Positions 1 to 6,370 of a stretch of 6,566 nt of DNA are shown piece after piece. Source of the stretch: Candidatus Roizmanbacteria bacterium CG06_land_8_20_14_3_00_34_14 (GTDB taxonomy: Bacteria; Patescibacteriota; Microgenomatia; UBA1406; GWC2-37-13); assembly GCA_002779665.1 (NCBI GenBank), contig PEVZ01000065.1, positions 1 to 6,566 of the forward strand. Reading direction: 5' to 3'. The notes below the pieces were generated by a model that did not search any database, was not told where the DNA came from, and saw only the letters and a program-made list of their open reading frames with translations. The position numbers were made by a program, and so were the translations under genes. Numbering within the stretch: position 1 is the stretch's first letter; every line of letters starts with the position of its first letter.

Positions 1-5
1 CTCCT
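1..5 (-). promoter_or_regulatory. possible Shine-Dalgarno sequence of a gene beyond the left edge
   Basis: The last bases on the minus strand read AGGAG. If the next gene lies on this strand, its start codon would be a few bases outside the window. This is the only strong Shine-Dalgarno match next to a possible start in the window, but the start itself is not visible, so the call is tentative. Confidence 0.25.
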
Positions 6-44
6 ACAATTATTAATGACGAGACTAATTGTGAATAGGCTAAT

Positions 45-60
45 AAAATACGTTTATTTT
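45..60 (-). repeat. short AT hairpin just after trpA; no convincing terminator
   Basis: On the minus strand AAAATA and TATTTT form a perfect six-pair stem around the loop AACG, starting 9 bp after the trpA stop. A second AT stem, ACAATTA with TAATTGT (6-12 and 26-32 on the plus strand), follows. Neither is GC-rich or followed by a good U-tract, so these are poor intrinsic terminators. The 68 bp after trpA contain nothing else that I recognise. Confidence 0.25.
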
Positions 61-68
61 TCATACAA

Positions 69-818
69 TTAATTATTGTGAAAGAGAATATTTTTAATAA
101 AATTTCTAACATTTTGTTCAATGTTTTCTGTACTAGATTTATTAATCTCATTAATAATTGCGCTACCGATGACAGCGATATCTGCATAAGGAGCGATTGC
201 TTCCAGATGTTTTCTTTTGGAAATGCCGAAACCAACGGCAATTGGAACGGAAAAATTTTTTCTGACTCTTCGTAGATTTGAAATTAAATTAGGGCTAAGT
301 TTATCTTTTACCCCTGTAATACCTTGATGAGCAGTAAAGTAGACGAAGCCACTTTCTACTTTGGCGTTTTTTCTTAAACGTTCGTCGGTTGAAGCAGGAG
401 AGACAACCTGAATATTATTTAAATTATATTTTTTACAAGATACATAAAAATGTTCTTGGTTCTCCTCATCGATATTCATATCTGGGATGATCAAACCATA
501 TGCTCCAGCAACTTTTGCATCACGGCAGAATTTTTTAGTTCCGTATTTAAAAACGGTATTATAATAAGCCATAAAAATAAGAGGGATTTTTATCTCTAAA
601 GATAATTTTTTCATTAATAAAAAAGCGTCTTTAATTTTTGTGCCACGCTGCAAAGATTTCTCACAGGCATTCATAATCGTCGGACCGTCGGCCAGGGGAT
701 CAGAGAAAGGGATCTGTAATTCAATCATATCAACACCGCTTTTTACCATCGTTCTAACGATTTTTTCCGTTTCTTCGAGCGATGGATAGCCAATGACAAC
801 ATGGGTCATGAGTTTCAT
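69..818 (-). CDS. trpA: tryptophan synthase alpha chain, short N-terminus
   Basis: TrpA cleaves indole-3-glycerol phosphate to indole and glyceraldehyde-3-phosphate and passes indole to TrpB. The 249 residues form a (beta/alpha)8 barrel. [14 protein letters not shown] (33-46) holds both catalytic acids, Glu33 and Asp44 (equivalent to Glu49 and Asp60 of the Salmonella enzyme). Loop 6 reads AHQGITG (163-169) and keeps the catalytic-loop Thr168, and the phosphate site is formed by GFGIS (196-200) and IGSAI (217-221). The protein begins at [10 protein letters not shown], so the usual N-terminal helix of about 15-18 residues is absent. An in-frame TGA at 836-834, six codons upstream with no start codon between, rules out a longer version. 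Two loop residues are unusual: Gln35 instead of the Gly in ELGIPF, and His164 instead of the Arg in SRAG. The stop TAA lies at 71-69, and the start overlaps trpB by 4 bp. This is the last trp gene. Confidence 0.96.
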   Translation of the reverse strand: MKLMTHVVIGYPSLEETEKIVRTMVKSGVDMIELQIPFSDPLADGPTIMNACEKSLQRGTKIKDAFLLMKKLSLEIKIPLIFMAYYNTVFKYGTKKFCRDAKVAGAYGLIIPDMNIDEENQEHFYVSCKKYNLNNIQVVSPASTDERLRKNAKVESGFVYFTAHQGITGVKDKLSPNLISNLRRVRKNFSVPIAVGFGISKRKHLEAIAPYADIAVIGSAIINEINKSSTENIEQNVRNFIKNILFHNN

Positions 819-2026
819 ATTTTTACAAAATCTTCAAGAAACTTATAAAAGCTTTTATCCTTAAAAGCTTCGGCTAATATAAATAAGTCTTTATCACCAC
901 GACCAGAAAGATTAACAACGATTATTTTTTCTTTTGAGAGTTTTGGGGCAAGTTTAATTGCGTGAGCAACGGCGTGAGCTGATTCAAGAGCAGGAATAAT
1001 GCCCTCTAAATGAGCCAGTGTTTTAACGGCCTGTAAAGTTTCTTGATCGGAAACGCTGACAAATTCGACTCTTTTTTTATCATGTAGAAAAGCAAGTTCC
1101 GGTCCAATTCCGGGATAATCAAGGCCAGCAGAGATACTATGGGTTTTTTGTAGTTGACCATCGCTGTCTTGTAAAAAATAGGATTTATACCCCTCAACAA
1201 CACCAACTGATCCTCCAGAAAAACGAACAGCGTGATCCCCAATTTTTTTTCCTTTCCCTCCTGCCTCAACCCCGATCAATTGAACAGATTTTTTATTTAA
1301 AAAATTATAAAAAGCACCCATAGCATTGCTTCCTCCACCAACACAAGCGATGACATAATCTGGTAGTTTATTTTCAAATTCTTTTGTTTGTTTTTTTATT
1401 TCCTGACCGACGATCTTTTGGAAATCTCTGTTCATGGTTGGATACGGGTGTGGACCAAGAACGGAACCGATTACATAATGCGTATCGTTAACATTTTCAA
1501 TTAAATCTTTCAGGGCAGCATTCACGGCATCCTTTAAAGTTTGGCTTCCTGTTAAAACTGGGACAACCTTTGCCCCAAGCTGTTCCATTAAAAATACATT
1601 TGGTCTTTGACGGGCAATGTCAACCGCGCCCATGTAGATCGTGCAGGAAAATCCAAACTTTGCCGCAACTGTAGCGGTGGCCACTCCGTGTTGTCCAGCG
1701 CCGGTTTCGGCAATTAACCTCGTTTTACCCATCCTTTTAGCAATTAGGGCCTGTCCTATACAATGGGTGATTTTATGGGCTCCAGTGTGATTTAATCCTT
1801 CATTTTTAAGATAAATTTTTGCCCCGCCCAATTTTTCGGTCAAATTTTGGGCAAACACCAACGGAGTAGGTCTTCCGGCAAAATTTTTTAAAAGATTATT
1901 AAATTCTTTTTGAAATTTCTGATCTTTTTTAGCCGATTCATAAGTTTTTTCAAGCTGTTCCAAAGTTGGAATTAACATTTCCGGTAAATATCGACCACCA
2001 TATTTTCCAAAGTGTCCGTTACTCAT
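815..2026 (-). CDS. trpB: tryptophan synthase beta chain, canonical TrpB1 type
   Basis: TrpB condenses indole with L-serine to tryptophan using pyridoxal phosphate, and normally forms an alpha2-beta2 complex with TrpA and an indole tunnel. At 403 residues it is full length. The start [10 protein letters not shown] (7-16) is typical of TrpB1. NHTGAHK (79-85) carries the PLP lysine Lys85, and AETGAGQHG (106-114) holds the catalytic Glu107. [14 protein letters not shown] (183-196) follows. GGGSNA (230-235) binds the cofactor phosphate, [10 protein letters not shown] (301-310) contains Asp303, and LSGRGDKD (373-380) contacts the PLP ring. Two positions differ from the common consensus: HKINN reads HKITH, and GPEH reads GPEL at 309-311. 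The GRGDKD ending separates it clearly from the TrpB2-like fragment at the right edge. The gene overlaps trpF and trpA by 4 bp each (ATGA), which would favour balanced alpha and beta synthesis. No Shine-Dalgarno sequence precedes the ATG. Confidence 0.98.
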   Translation of the reverse strand: MSNGHFGKYGGRYLPEMLIPTLEQLEKTYESAKKDQKFQKEFNNLLKNFAGRPTPLVFAQNLTEKLGGAKIYLKNEGLNHTGAHKITHCIGQALIAKRMGKTRLIAETGAGQHGVATATVAAKFGFSCTIYMGAVDIARQRPNVFLMEQLGAKVVPVLTGSQTLKDAVNAALKDLIENVNDTHYVIGSVLGPHPYPTMNRDFQKIVGQEIKKQTKEFENKLPDYVIACVGGGSNAMGAFYNFLNKKSVQLIGVEAGGKGKKIGDHAVRFSGGSVGVVEGYKSYFLQDSDGQLQKTHSISAGLDYPGIGPELAFLHDKKRVEFVSVSDQETLQAVKTLAHLEGIIPALESAHAVAHAIKLAPKLSKEKIIVVNLSGRGDKDLFILAEAFKDKSFYKFLEDFVKI

Positions 2027-2559
2027 ATTTTTATTTCTTTAACTTTATAAATAAAATCTCTAATTTTTTTATTATCCTGTACCCCATTTGTTTCAATCCC
2101 TCCAGCTACATCAACAGAATAAGGCCGAATTTTTTTTATTATTTGTTCAACATTGTCTGGAGTTAATCCTCCAGCGAAAAATATATTGTTTTGTTTTGCC
2201 AGTTTTTGAGCTTCTTCTAAATCTGGGATTTGACCAGACCCTTGAATTTTTCTATCAATCAATCGATATATTGATATATTTTTGGTGCTCCTAATTATTT
2301 TTTTTTCATGAAGTTGAACATAATCTAAGTCAAGTAATTTAACAATTTTATTAATATAATCTGTTTTAATATTTTGAAAAACTCCAACGATCTTAACATT
2401 GTTTTTTATTTGACTAATTATTTTTTCTGCTAATTTTGGCTTAATATACCGTTTTGAGGACGGAACAAAATTAAAACCCAAAAAATCGGCTCCGGCGTTA
2501 ATCGCTGTTTGAGCCGCCTCCAGAGTTTTAATTCCGCAAATTTTTACTTTGACTTTCAT
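2023..2559 (-). CDS. trpF: phosphoribosylanthranilate isomerase, unusually short
   Basis: TrpF performs the Amadori rearrangement of phosphoribosylanthranilate to Cd[10 protein letters not shown] (4-11) carries the general base Cys8, GF.F.PSSKRY (28-38) the substrate-side Arg37, and VQLHE (81-85) ends the third strand. [10 protein letters not shown] (100-109) supplies the likely general acid Asp102. [11 protein letters not shown] (127-137) and SVDVAGGIE (148-156) are the phosphate-binding loops. The protein has 178 residues where 195-210 is usual. The loss is internal: only about 15 residues separate QLHE from LID, against roughly 40-45 in typical enzymes. Much of the alpha3-beta4-alpha4 section is therefore missing or reduced. 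The frame is open throughout, so this is not an obvious frameshift. The ATG lies 32 bp inside trpC, the largest overlap in the operon, and no in-frame alternative start fits better; AGGGA about 12 nt upstream may be a weak Shine-Dalgarno sequence. The stop overlaps trpB by 4 bp. Confidence 0.93.
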   Translation of the reverse strand: MKVKVKICGIKTLEAAQTAINAGADFLGFNFVPSSKRYIKPKLAEKIISQIKNNVKIVGVFQNIKTDYINKIVKLLDLDYVQLHEKKIIRSTKNISIYRLIDRKIQGSGQIPDLEEAQKLAKQNNIFFAGGLTPDNVEQIIKKIRPYSVDVAGGIETNGVQDNKKIRDFIYKVKEIKI

Positions 2560-3280
2560 AGTTTTGCAATTCCCTAATAAAACTTTTAATATTGTTTGTT
2601 TTCATCAAACTGGTTCCAACCAAAATCCCCTTGGCTCCAGCCCGTTGATACTTTTTTACTTCGTTTGAAGATTTGATTCCGGAAAAGCCCAGCTTGACAA
2701 AACGATCAGGAATTTTTTCCATTAGTCTGCAAGCTTGGTCAACATTGACGTCAAAAGTTTCTAAATTACGGGCGTTGACCGCGATTATCTTGGTCGAAGT
2801 CTGAAGAGCTTTTTTTAAATCTATTTCATCGCTTATTTCAACTATTGGTTCAATCCCAATCTCTTGGCAAAGCAAGACAAATTTTATTAAAGTTTGTTTA
2901 TCAGTAATCTTTGTAATCAACAATAAGGCATTGGCGCCAATTATTTTCGCTTCATAAATCTGATAAGAGTCAATGACAAAATCTTTTTGTAAAACCGGCA
3001 GGTCAACGCTTTTTTTAATTCGCGGGATAAATTTTGGACTGCCTTTAAAAAAATGTTTTTCGGTGATAATCGAAATTGCATCAACCCCAGCTTGTTTATA
3101 GTCGACCGCTCTTTTGACAATATTTTTTTCAGATTCAAAATAAGGAACGGTAGGGGAGGCCATCTTAATTTCAGCAATAATTGCCATTTTATTTTCTGGT
3201 AAATTAAGGAATCTACCACGTTTTAGCCCATTAAGATATTCCTGTTTTTTTTCGACTATTTGTTTTAAAATTTTATGCAT
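2528..3280 (-). CDS. trpC: indole-3-glycerol-phosphate synthase
   Basis: TrpC closes the indole ring: CdRP loses CO2 and water to give indole-3-glycerol phosphate. It is a (beta/alpha)8 barrel of 250 residues, normal for the unfused form. The N-terminal helix (1-20) is followed by AEIKMASP (36-43) with Glu37 and Lys39. The central VLQKDFVIDSYQIYEA (96-111) has Lys99 as the likely general acid. VEIS (147-150) holds Glu148, VNARNL (168-173) holds Asn169, and VGTSLM (221-226) is the phosphate-binding loop near the end. One expected residue is different: the conserved ESGI motif reads FSGI (199-202), with Phe199 replacing a Glu that is nearly invariant in characterised enzymes, while the following Ser is kept. 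The loop after the active-site Lys39 is MASPT instead of the common KASPS. The start overlaps trpD by 8 bp without a Shine-Dalgarno sequence; the last ten codons overlap trpF. Confidence 0.95.
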   Translation of the reverse strand: MHKILKQIVEKKQEYLNGLKRGRFLNLPENKMAIIAEIKMASPTVPYFESEKNIVKRAVDYKQAGVDAISIITEKHFFKGSPKFIPRIKKSVDLPVLQKDFVIDSYQIYEAKIIGANALLLITKITDKQTLIKFVLLCQEIGIEPIVEISDEIDLKKALQTSTKIIAVNARNLETFDVNVDQACRLMEKIPDRFVKLGFSGIKSSNEVKKYQRAGAKGILVGTSLMKTNNIKSFIRELQNYESQSKNLRN

Positions 3281-4286
3281 ATTTTTGTGTTTCTTTGATT
3301 AGATTTTCTAATACCAATTTTGCTTTTCCGCTATCAATAGAATTTTCCGCTACCTTAATTCCTTCTTTAATATTGGTGACAGCTCCGGCAACATACAAAG
3401 CAAAAGCGCTGTTCAAAACTGCCAAGTCGCGCTGAGGGCCTTTTGCTCCTTTTAAAATATTTTTGATAATCAGGGCATTATCAGTAGCCGTTCCGCCGAA
3501 AATTTCTTTTTTGTCAAACTTTTTAAAACCAAATTCTTTTGGATCGATAATTGATTTTTTAATCAAATCTTTGTTTATTTCAAACACGATTGTTTTTGAG
3601 TATGTACTTACCTCATCCATCCCATCTTCACTGGTTACAATAAGAAGCCTTCCATAAGATAATTTTTTCCCAACTTTGGCTAACTTTTCAGCAATTTTAA
3701 TATTTGGGACTCCAATAAGCTGTCTTTTTACCGAGGCCGGGCTGGTGAAAGGTCCAAGAATGTTAAAAATAGTTCTTATTTTTAATTCCTTTCTGATCGC
3801 TGCTATATTTTTCATTGCTGGATGGAATAGTGGGGCAAATAAAAAAACCATACCAACTTTGTAAAAAATTAATTCAGCTTGCTTAGGGGTTAATAAAATA
3901 TTTACTCCTAATTTTTCTATAACATCGGCGCTACCGCTTTGACTGCTGACCGCTCGGCCTCCGTGTTTGGCTACTTTTACTCCGGCTCCGGCGGTAACAA
4001 AAGCGGTCGCCGTTGAAACATTAAAAGTACCAGACATATCTCCGCCAGTTCCACAAACGTCAATAGCCCGGTCAATATAAATTTGAACCATATTTTTTCT
4101 TACTCCATTTATTAAAGCCACAATTTCATCAACGGTTTCTCCTTTCATTCTCAAAGCTGTTAAAATCGCGCCACCTTGAATCGGATTAATATTTCCATTA
4201 ATTAAATTAGATAAGAATAATTTAATTTCTTCAGTAGTTAAATTTTTATTTTCGAGTAAATTGTTTAGAATTTTGGTCATTTCCAT
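3273..4286 (-). CDS. trpD: anthranilate phosphoribosyltransferase
   Basis: TrpD transfers the phosphoribosyl group of PRPP to anthranilate, giving phosphoribosylanthranilate. It belongs to the class III glycosyltransferase fold (nucleoside phosphorylase family) and normally works as a homodimer. At 337 residues the length is typical. The N-terminal helical bundle (about 1-70) is followed by the PRPP-binding CGTGGD (78-83) and NVST (89-92). Next come KHGGRAVSSQSGSADV (107-122), the anthranilate-side Arg171 in IRTIFNILGP (170-179), and the metal-binding DGMDE (221-225). LNSAFALYVAG (291-301) closes the core. The second loop is usually KHGNR; Gly110 replaces the Asn here. The gene starts 5 bp after trpG and there is no fusion to it, unlike the enteric TrpGD. 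A second Met at codon 3 (4280) is an equally possible start, since neither has a Shine-Dalgarno sequence. The stop (TAA) overlaps trpC by 8 bp. Confidence 0.97.
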   Translation of the reverse strand: MEMTKILNNLLENKNLTTEEIKLFLSNLINGNINPIQGGAILTALRMKGETVDEIVALINGVRKNMVQIYIDRAIDVCGTGGDMSGTFNVSTATAFVTAGAGVKVAKHGGRAVSSQSGSADVIEKLGVNILLTPKQAELIFYKVGMVFLFAPLFHPAMKNIAAIRKELKIRTIFNILGPFTSPASVKRQLIGVPNIKIAEKLAKVGKKLSYGRLLIVTSEDGMDEVSTYSKTIVFEINKDLIKKSIIDPKEFGFKKFDKKEIFGGTATDNALIIKNILKGAKGPQRDLAVLNSAFALYVAGAVTNIKEGIKVAENSIDSGKAKLVLENLIKETQKYA

Positions 4287-4291
4287 AGTTT

Positions 4292-4891
4292 TTATTTACT
4301 AAATAAAAAATTGGACAACATTAATTTTCCGCCTTCGGTGGCAAAAGATTCCGGGTGAAATTGGATGCCTTCGATCGGATAAACTTTATGACGCAAACCC
4401 ATAATTTCGTTACTATCTTCTGATATAGCAGTAATTTTTAATGATTTTGGTAAAGATGATTTTTCAGCTATCAGTGAGTGATAACGCATGACCTCTAGGT
4501 TTTGAGGCAGGTTTTTGAAAATTCCCAGTCCGTCATGTTTGATTAAGCTGGTTTTTCCGTGCATAGGCTGGTGGGCTCTGATAATTTTTCCGCCAAAATA
4601 ATAAGCCATTCCTTGCATTCCCAGACAGACACCAAACACGGGTGTTTGTTTACCGATTTCAGTCAAAACTTTTGCGCAAACACCAAAATATGCAGGATTG
4701 CTTGGATCCCCTGGTCCAGGGGAAATAATTATCTTGTCGTACTTTCTGTTATTAATTTCGTTTTCAGTTATTTGATTATTGCGGATAACATCCAAAACAA
4801 ATGGCTGGTTTTTCTTTACAAAAATCTCACCTACATATTGGTAGAGGTTAAAAGTAAAAGAATCATAATTATCAATAATAAGTATTTTCAT
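4292..4891 (-). CDS. trpG: anthranilate synthase component II (glutamine amidotransferase subunit)
   Basis: This class I glutamine amidotransferase hydrolyses glutamine and passes ammonia to TrpE. The 199-residue length is normal for an unfused TrpG. The opening IIDNYDSFTFNL (5-16) is characteristic, ISPGPGDP (56-63) is the oxyanion-side loop, and GVCLGMQ (87-93) carries the nucleophile Cys89. PMHGKTS (109-115), YHSL (137-140) and QFHPES (177-182) follow, and His179 and Glu181 complete the triad. After the cysteine the usual GHQ is GMQ; this is more familiar from HisH-type amidotransferases, but the HGKTS and NYDSFT signatures and the position between trpE and trpD fix the identity. In some bacteria a shared TrpG also serves 4-amino-4-deoxychorismate synthase (PabA); whether that holds here cannot be told from this window. 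The start overlaps the trpE stop by 4 bp and has no Shine-Dalgarno sequence, so translation probably depends on ribosomes arriving from trpE. Confidence 0.97.
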   Translation of the reverse strand: MKILIIDNYDSFTFNLYQYVGEIFVKKNQPFVLDVIRNNQITENEINNRKYDKIIISPGPGDPSNPAYFGVCAKVLTEIGKQTPVFGVCLGMQGMAYYFGGKIIRAHQPMHGKTSLIKHDGLGIFKNLPQNLEVMRYHSLIAEKSSLPKSLKITAISEDSNEIMGLRHKVYPIEGIQFHPESFATEGGKLMLSNFLFSK

Positions 4892-6237
4892 ATTGACAGG
4901 GCTTTTTTCATCGCGGCTAACTTCCGCGTAATTTCTTCATATTCTTTTTCAGGTATCGAATCGTAAACGATGCCGCCACTGGTTTGTGTATACCCATACT
5001 CATCAGCTATAAACATCGATCGTAAAGTTAAGGCAAAAGTGCAATCGCCGTTAAATCCGAATTGTCCGACTCCGCCGCCATAAGGACCCCGGGCTTGTGG
5101 TTCGTTTTTGTCGATAATTTTCATTGTCTCAACTTTTGGTGTCCCCGAAACCGTTCCCATTGGAAAATTGCTGGCCAAACCGGAAAACATATCTTCTTTC
5201 GGTTGAATAAAGCCGGTAATTTCACTAGAGATATGTTGAACATGACTGAATTTTTTTATGCTCATCAAATCCCTGATTCGGACGGTTCCAAATTGTGCTA
5301 CCCGGCCAAGATCATTTCTTTGCATATCGACCAACATACTGTGTTCTGCTTTTTCTTTCGGATCGTTTAATAATTTTCTGGCCAGTTGACGGTCTTCAAA
5401 TTCCTCTTGACCTCTTTTAATCGTGCCGGCCAGGGGTCTAGTCGTCATTTCTCCGTCTCTCAACGAAAATAGAAGTTCTGGGCTGGCGCCAATGATTTTT
5501 TTATTTTTAAACTTAAAATAATACATAAACGGGGAAGGGTTTATCTCTCTTAAATTTTTGTATAACCCTAAGGGATTGCCGGTTATTTTGTATTCGGATT
5601 TGAAACCAACTTCGCATTGAAAAGTATTACCTTTCAGTATTTGATCTTTGACTTTTTCAACTATTTTGTGATGTTCTTTTTTTGTGAAGGTATCTCTGAT
5701 AAATTTAGCTTTAAAATTGGTTTTGTTGATTTTTAATCGGCCTATTCTTTTTAAAGCTTCTATTCTGTTGACTCTGTAATAAAAATAAAATAACTCATGA
5801 GAGTGTTTGTCCAAAATAATTCCGTCATCATAGACCCCAAACATGAATTGATCAAAAAGTTCATGAACTTTAACATCTATTGACGGCTCAAAATAATTAA
5901 CGGCTTCGTAGCTTAAATAGCCGACCAATCCGCCGGCATAATTTTTAGCAAGGACTTGATTCGGCATAATTTCCTTTAAAGCAAAATAAGGATTAGCGAC
6001 GTTATACTTTCGATTATTTATAGTTAATATATTTTTTCGGGCCGAAATTATCTTTGAGGGTTGAAAACCAATTAAGGAATAGCGGGAAAATTTTTCCTCC
6101 TCTCCTAGCGATTCCAAAATAAAACAGGTATCAAATCTTGATTCAATTTTTTGAAATAATTCAAAAAAATTTATATCTTCTCCAAATTTAATGTATTTTG
6201 GTTTCTTGTCAATGATGATTTTTGGCAATTTTTTCAT
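4888..6237 (-). CDS. trpE: anthranilate synthase component I (chorismate-binding, aminase subunit)
   Basis: TrpE converts chorismate and ammonia, supplied by the TrpG glutaminase, to anthranilate and pyruvate in the cytoplasm. It is the committed and usually feedback-controlled step. The 449 residues show an N-terminal anthranilate synthase domain (about 1-150) and the chorismate-binding domain (about 185-445). Visible motifs are GASPELL (250-256), RPLAGT (267-272), EH.MLVD (298-304), FPMGTVSGTPK (358-368) and RGPYGGGVG (383-391). The tryptophan-binding elements known from other TrpE proteins are present as LES (41-43) with RYSLIG just after, and NPSPFMYY (233-240), so feedback inhibition by tryptophan is likely. 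The length is somewhat short beside the enteric enzyme (about 520) but normal for many bacteria. The ATG follows ...GAACT with no Shine-Dalgarno sequence. The gene is first in the operon, and its TGA overlaps the trpG ATG by 4 bp (ATGA), which suggests coupled synthesis of the two subunits. Confidence 0.97.
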   Translation of the reverse strand: MKKLPKIIIDKKPKYIKFGEDINFFELFQKIESRFDTCFILESLGEEEKFSRYSLIGFQPSKIISARKNILTINNRKYNVANPYFALKEIMPNQVLAKNYAGGLVGYLSYEAVNYFEPSIDVKVHELFDQFMFGVYDDGIILDKHSHELFYFYYRVNRIEALKRIGRLKINKTNFKAKFIRDTFTKKEHHKIVEKVKDQILKGNTFQCEVGFKSEYKITGNPLGLYKNLREINPSPFMYYFKFKNKKIIGASPELLFSLRDGEMTTRPLAGTIKRGQEEFEDRQLARKLLNDPKEKAEHSMLVDMQRNDLGRVAQFGTVRIRDLMSIKKFSHVQHISSEITGFIQPKEDMFSGLASNFPMGTVSGTPKVETMKIIDKNEPQARGPYGGGVGQFGFNGDCTFALTLRSMFIADEYGYTQTSGGIVYDSIPEKEYEEITRKLAAMKKALSI

Positions 6238-6262
6238 AGTTCGATAAACTCACTATAATCTT

Positions 6263-6302
6263 AAAAAGCCTGGCGGCTAGATTTTTACCGACCCCCGCAG
6301 GC
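6263..6302 (-). terminator. rho-independent terminator-like hairpin between trpB2 and trpE
   Basis: Read on the minus strand, GCCTGCGG (6302-6295) pairs with CCGCCAGGC (6276-6268) with one bulged C, giving an eight-pair, almost pure G/C stem with an 18-nt loop. It is followed directly by TTTTT (6267-6263). This is the form of an intrinsic terminator. It sits 75 bp after the trpB2 stop from the end of the T-run and 25 bp before the trpE start. It could end the trpB2 transcript, or act as a conditional terminator in a trp leader. Confidence 0.6.
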
Positions 6303-6331
6303 CGATTTTGGTCTCGGTCGCCAGTCTTTTT
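6263..6331 (-). promoter_or_regulatory. large inverted repeat in the trpE leader with competing pairings (possible attenuator)
   Basis: The outer arms on the minus strand are AAAAAG-a-CTGGCG (6331-6319) and CGCCAG-g-CTTTTT (6275-6263), each matching apart from one A/G mismatch. Inside them ACCGA (6318-6314) can pair with TCGGT (6291-6287). The 3' arm CGCCAG is also needed by the shorter GC stem (6302-6295 with 6276-6268), so the two folds exclude each other. Both end in the same U-tract. The same repeat read on the plus strand also ends in CTTTTT, so it could terminate in both directions. There is no ATG-started leader peptide with Trp codons and too little room for a T-box, so classical trp attenuation is not supported. 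The regulatory role is inference. Confidence 0.35.
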
Positions 6332-6340
6332 AATATTTAT

Positions 6341-6370
6341 TTCATAATTGATTATGTAAAAATTTGTCAT
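6341..6370 (-). promoter_or_regulatory. weak candidate sigma-70-like promoter for the trp operon
   Basis: On the minus strand, ATGACA (6370-6365, five of six against TTGACA) is followed after 18 bp by TATGAA (6346-6341, four of six against TATAAT). It lies in the last codons and stop of the upstream trpB2 gene. Transcription from it would start near 6334, just before the inverted repeat, and give a leader of roughly 95-100 nt ahead of trpE. In DNA this AT-rich such matches arise easily by chance, so this is only a candidate. A second -10-like hexamer, TATAGT at 6257-6252, has no recognisable -35 and would give a nearly leaderless trpE message. Confidence 0.2.

Noticed and set aside
1006..1269. 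Alternative minus-strand frame of 87 codons inside trpB
   Set aside because: It is out of frame with trpB and covered by the conserved GGGSNA-to-GLDYPG part of that gene; it is a shadow frame.
2296..2310. Run of nine T (A on the coding strand) in trpF next to the shortened region, as a possible frameshift
   Set aside because: The reading frame is continuous on both sides and conserved motifs before (QLHE) and after (LID, AGGLTP) are in the same frame, so a single-base error cannot explain the missing residues.
4559..4966. Plus-strand open frame of 135 codons opposite trpG and the end of trpE
   Set aside because: It lies wholly antisense to well-supported genes, shows no recognisable domain and has cysteine- and aromatic-rich shadow composition.
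5062..5370. Plus-strand open frame of 102 codons opposite trpE
   Set aside because: It is antisense to the conserved chorismate-binding domain; no family features and no ribosome binding site were seen.
6231..6259. Plus-strand TTTTCA-17 bp-TATAAT promoter match in the trpE leader
   Set aside because: The -10 is perfect, but it would drive antisense RNA into the inverted repeat and trpB2 with no gene to serve; likely chance in AT-rich DNA.
6238..6341. Classical trp attenuator with leader peptide, T-box or TRAP sites
   Set aside because: There is no ATG-started short frame with tandem Trp codons, the 104 bp is too short for a T-box, and there is no series of spaced GAG/UAG triplets.
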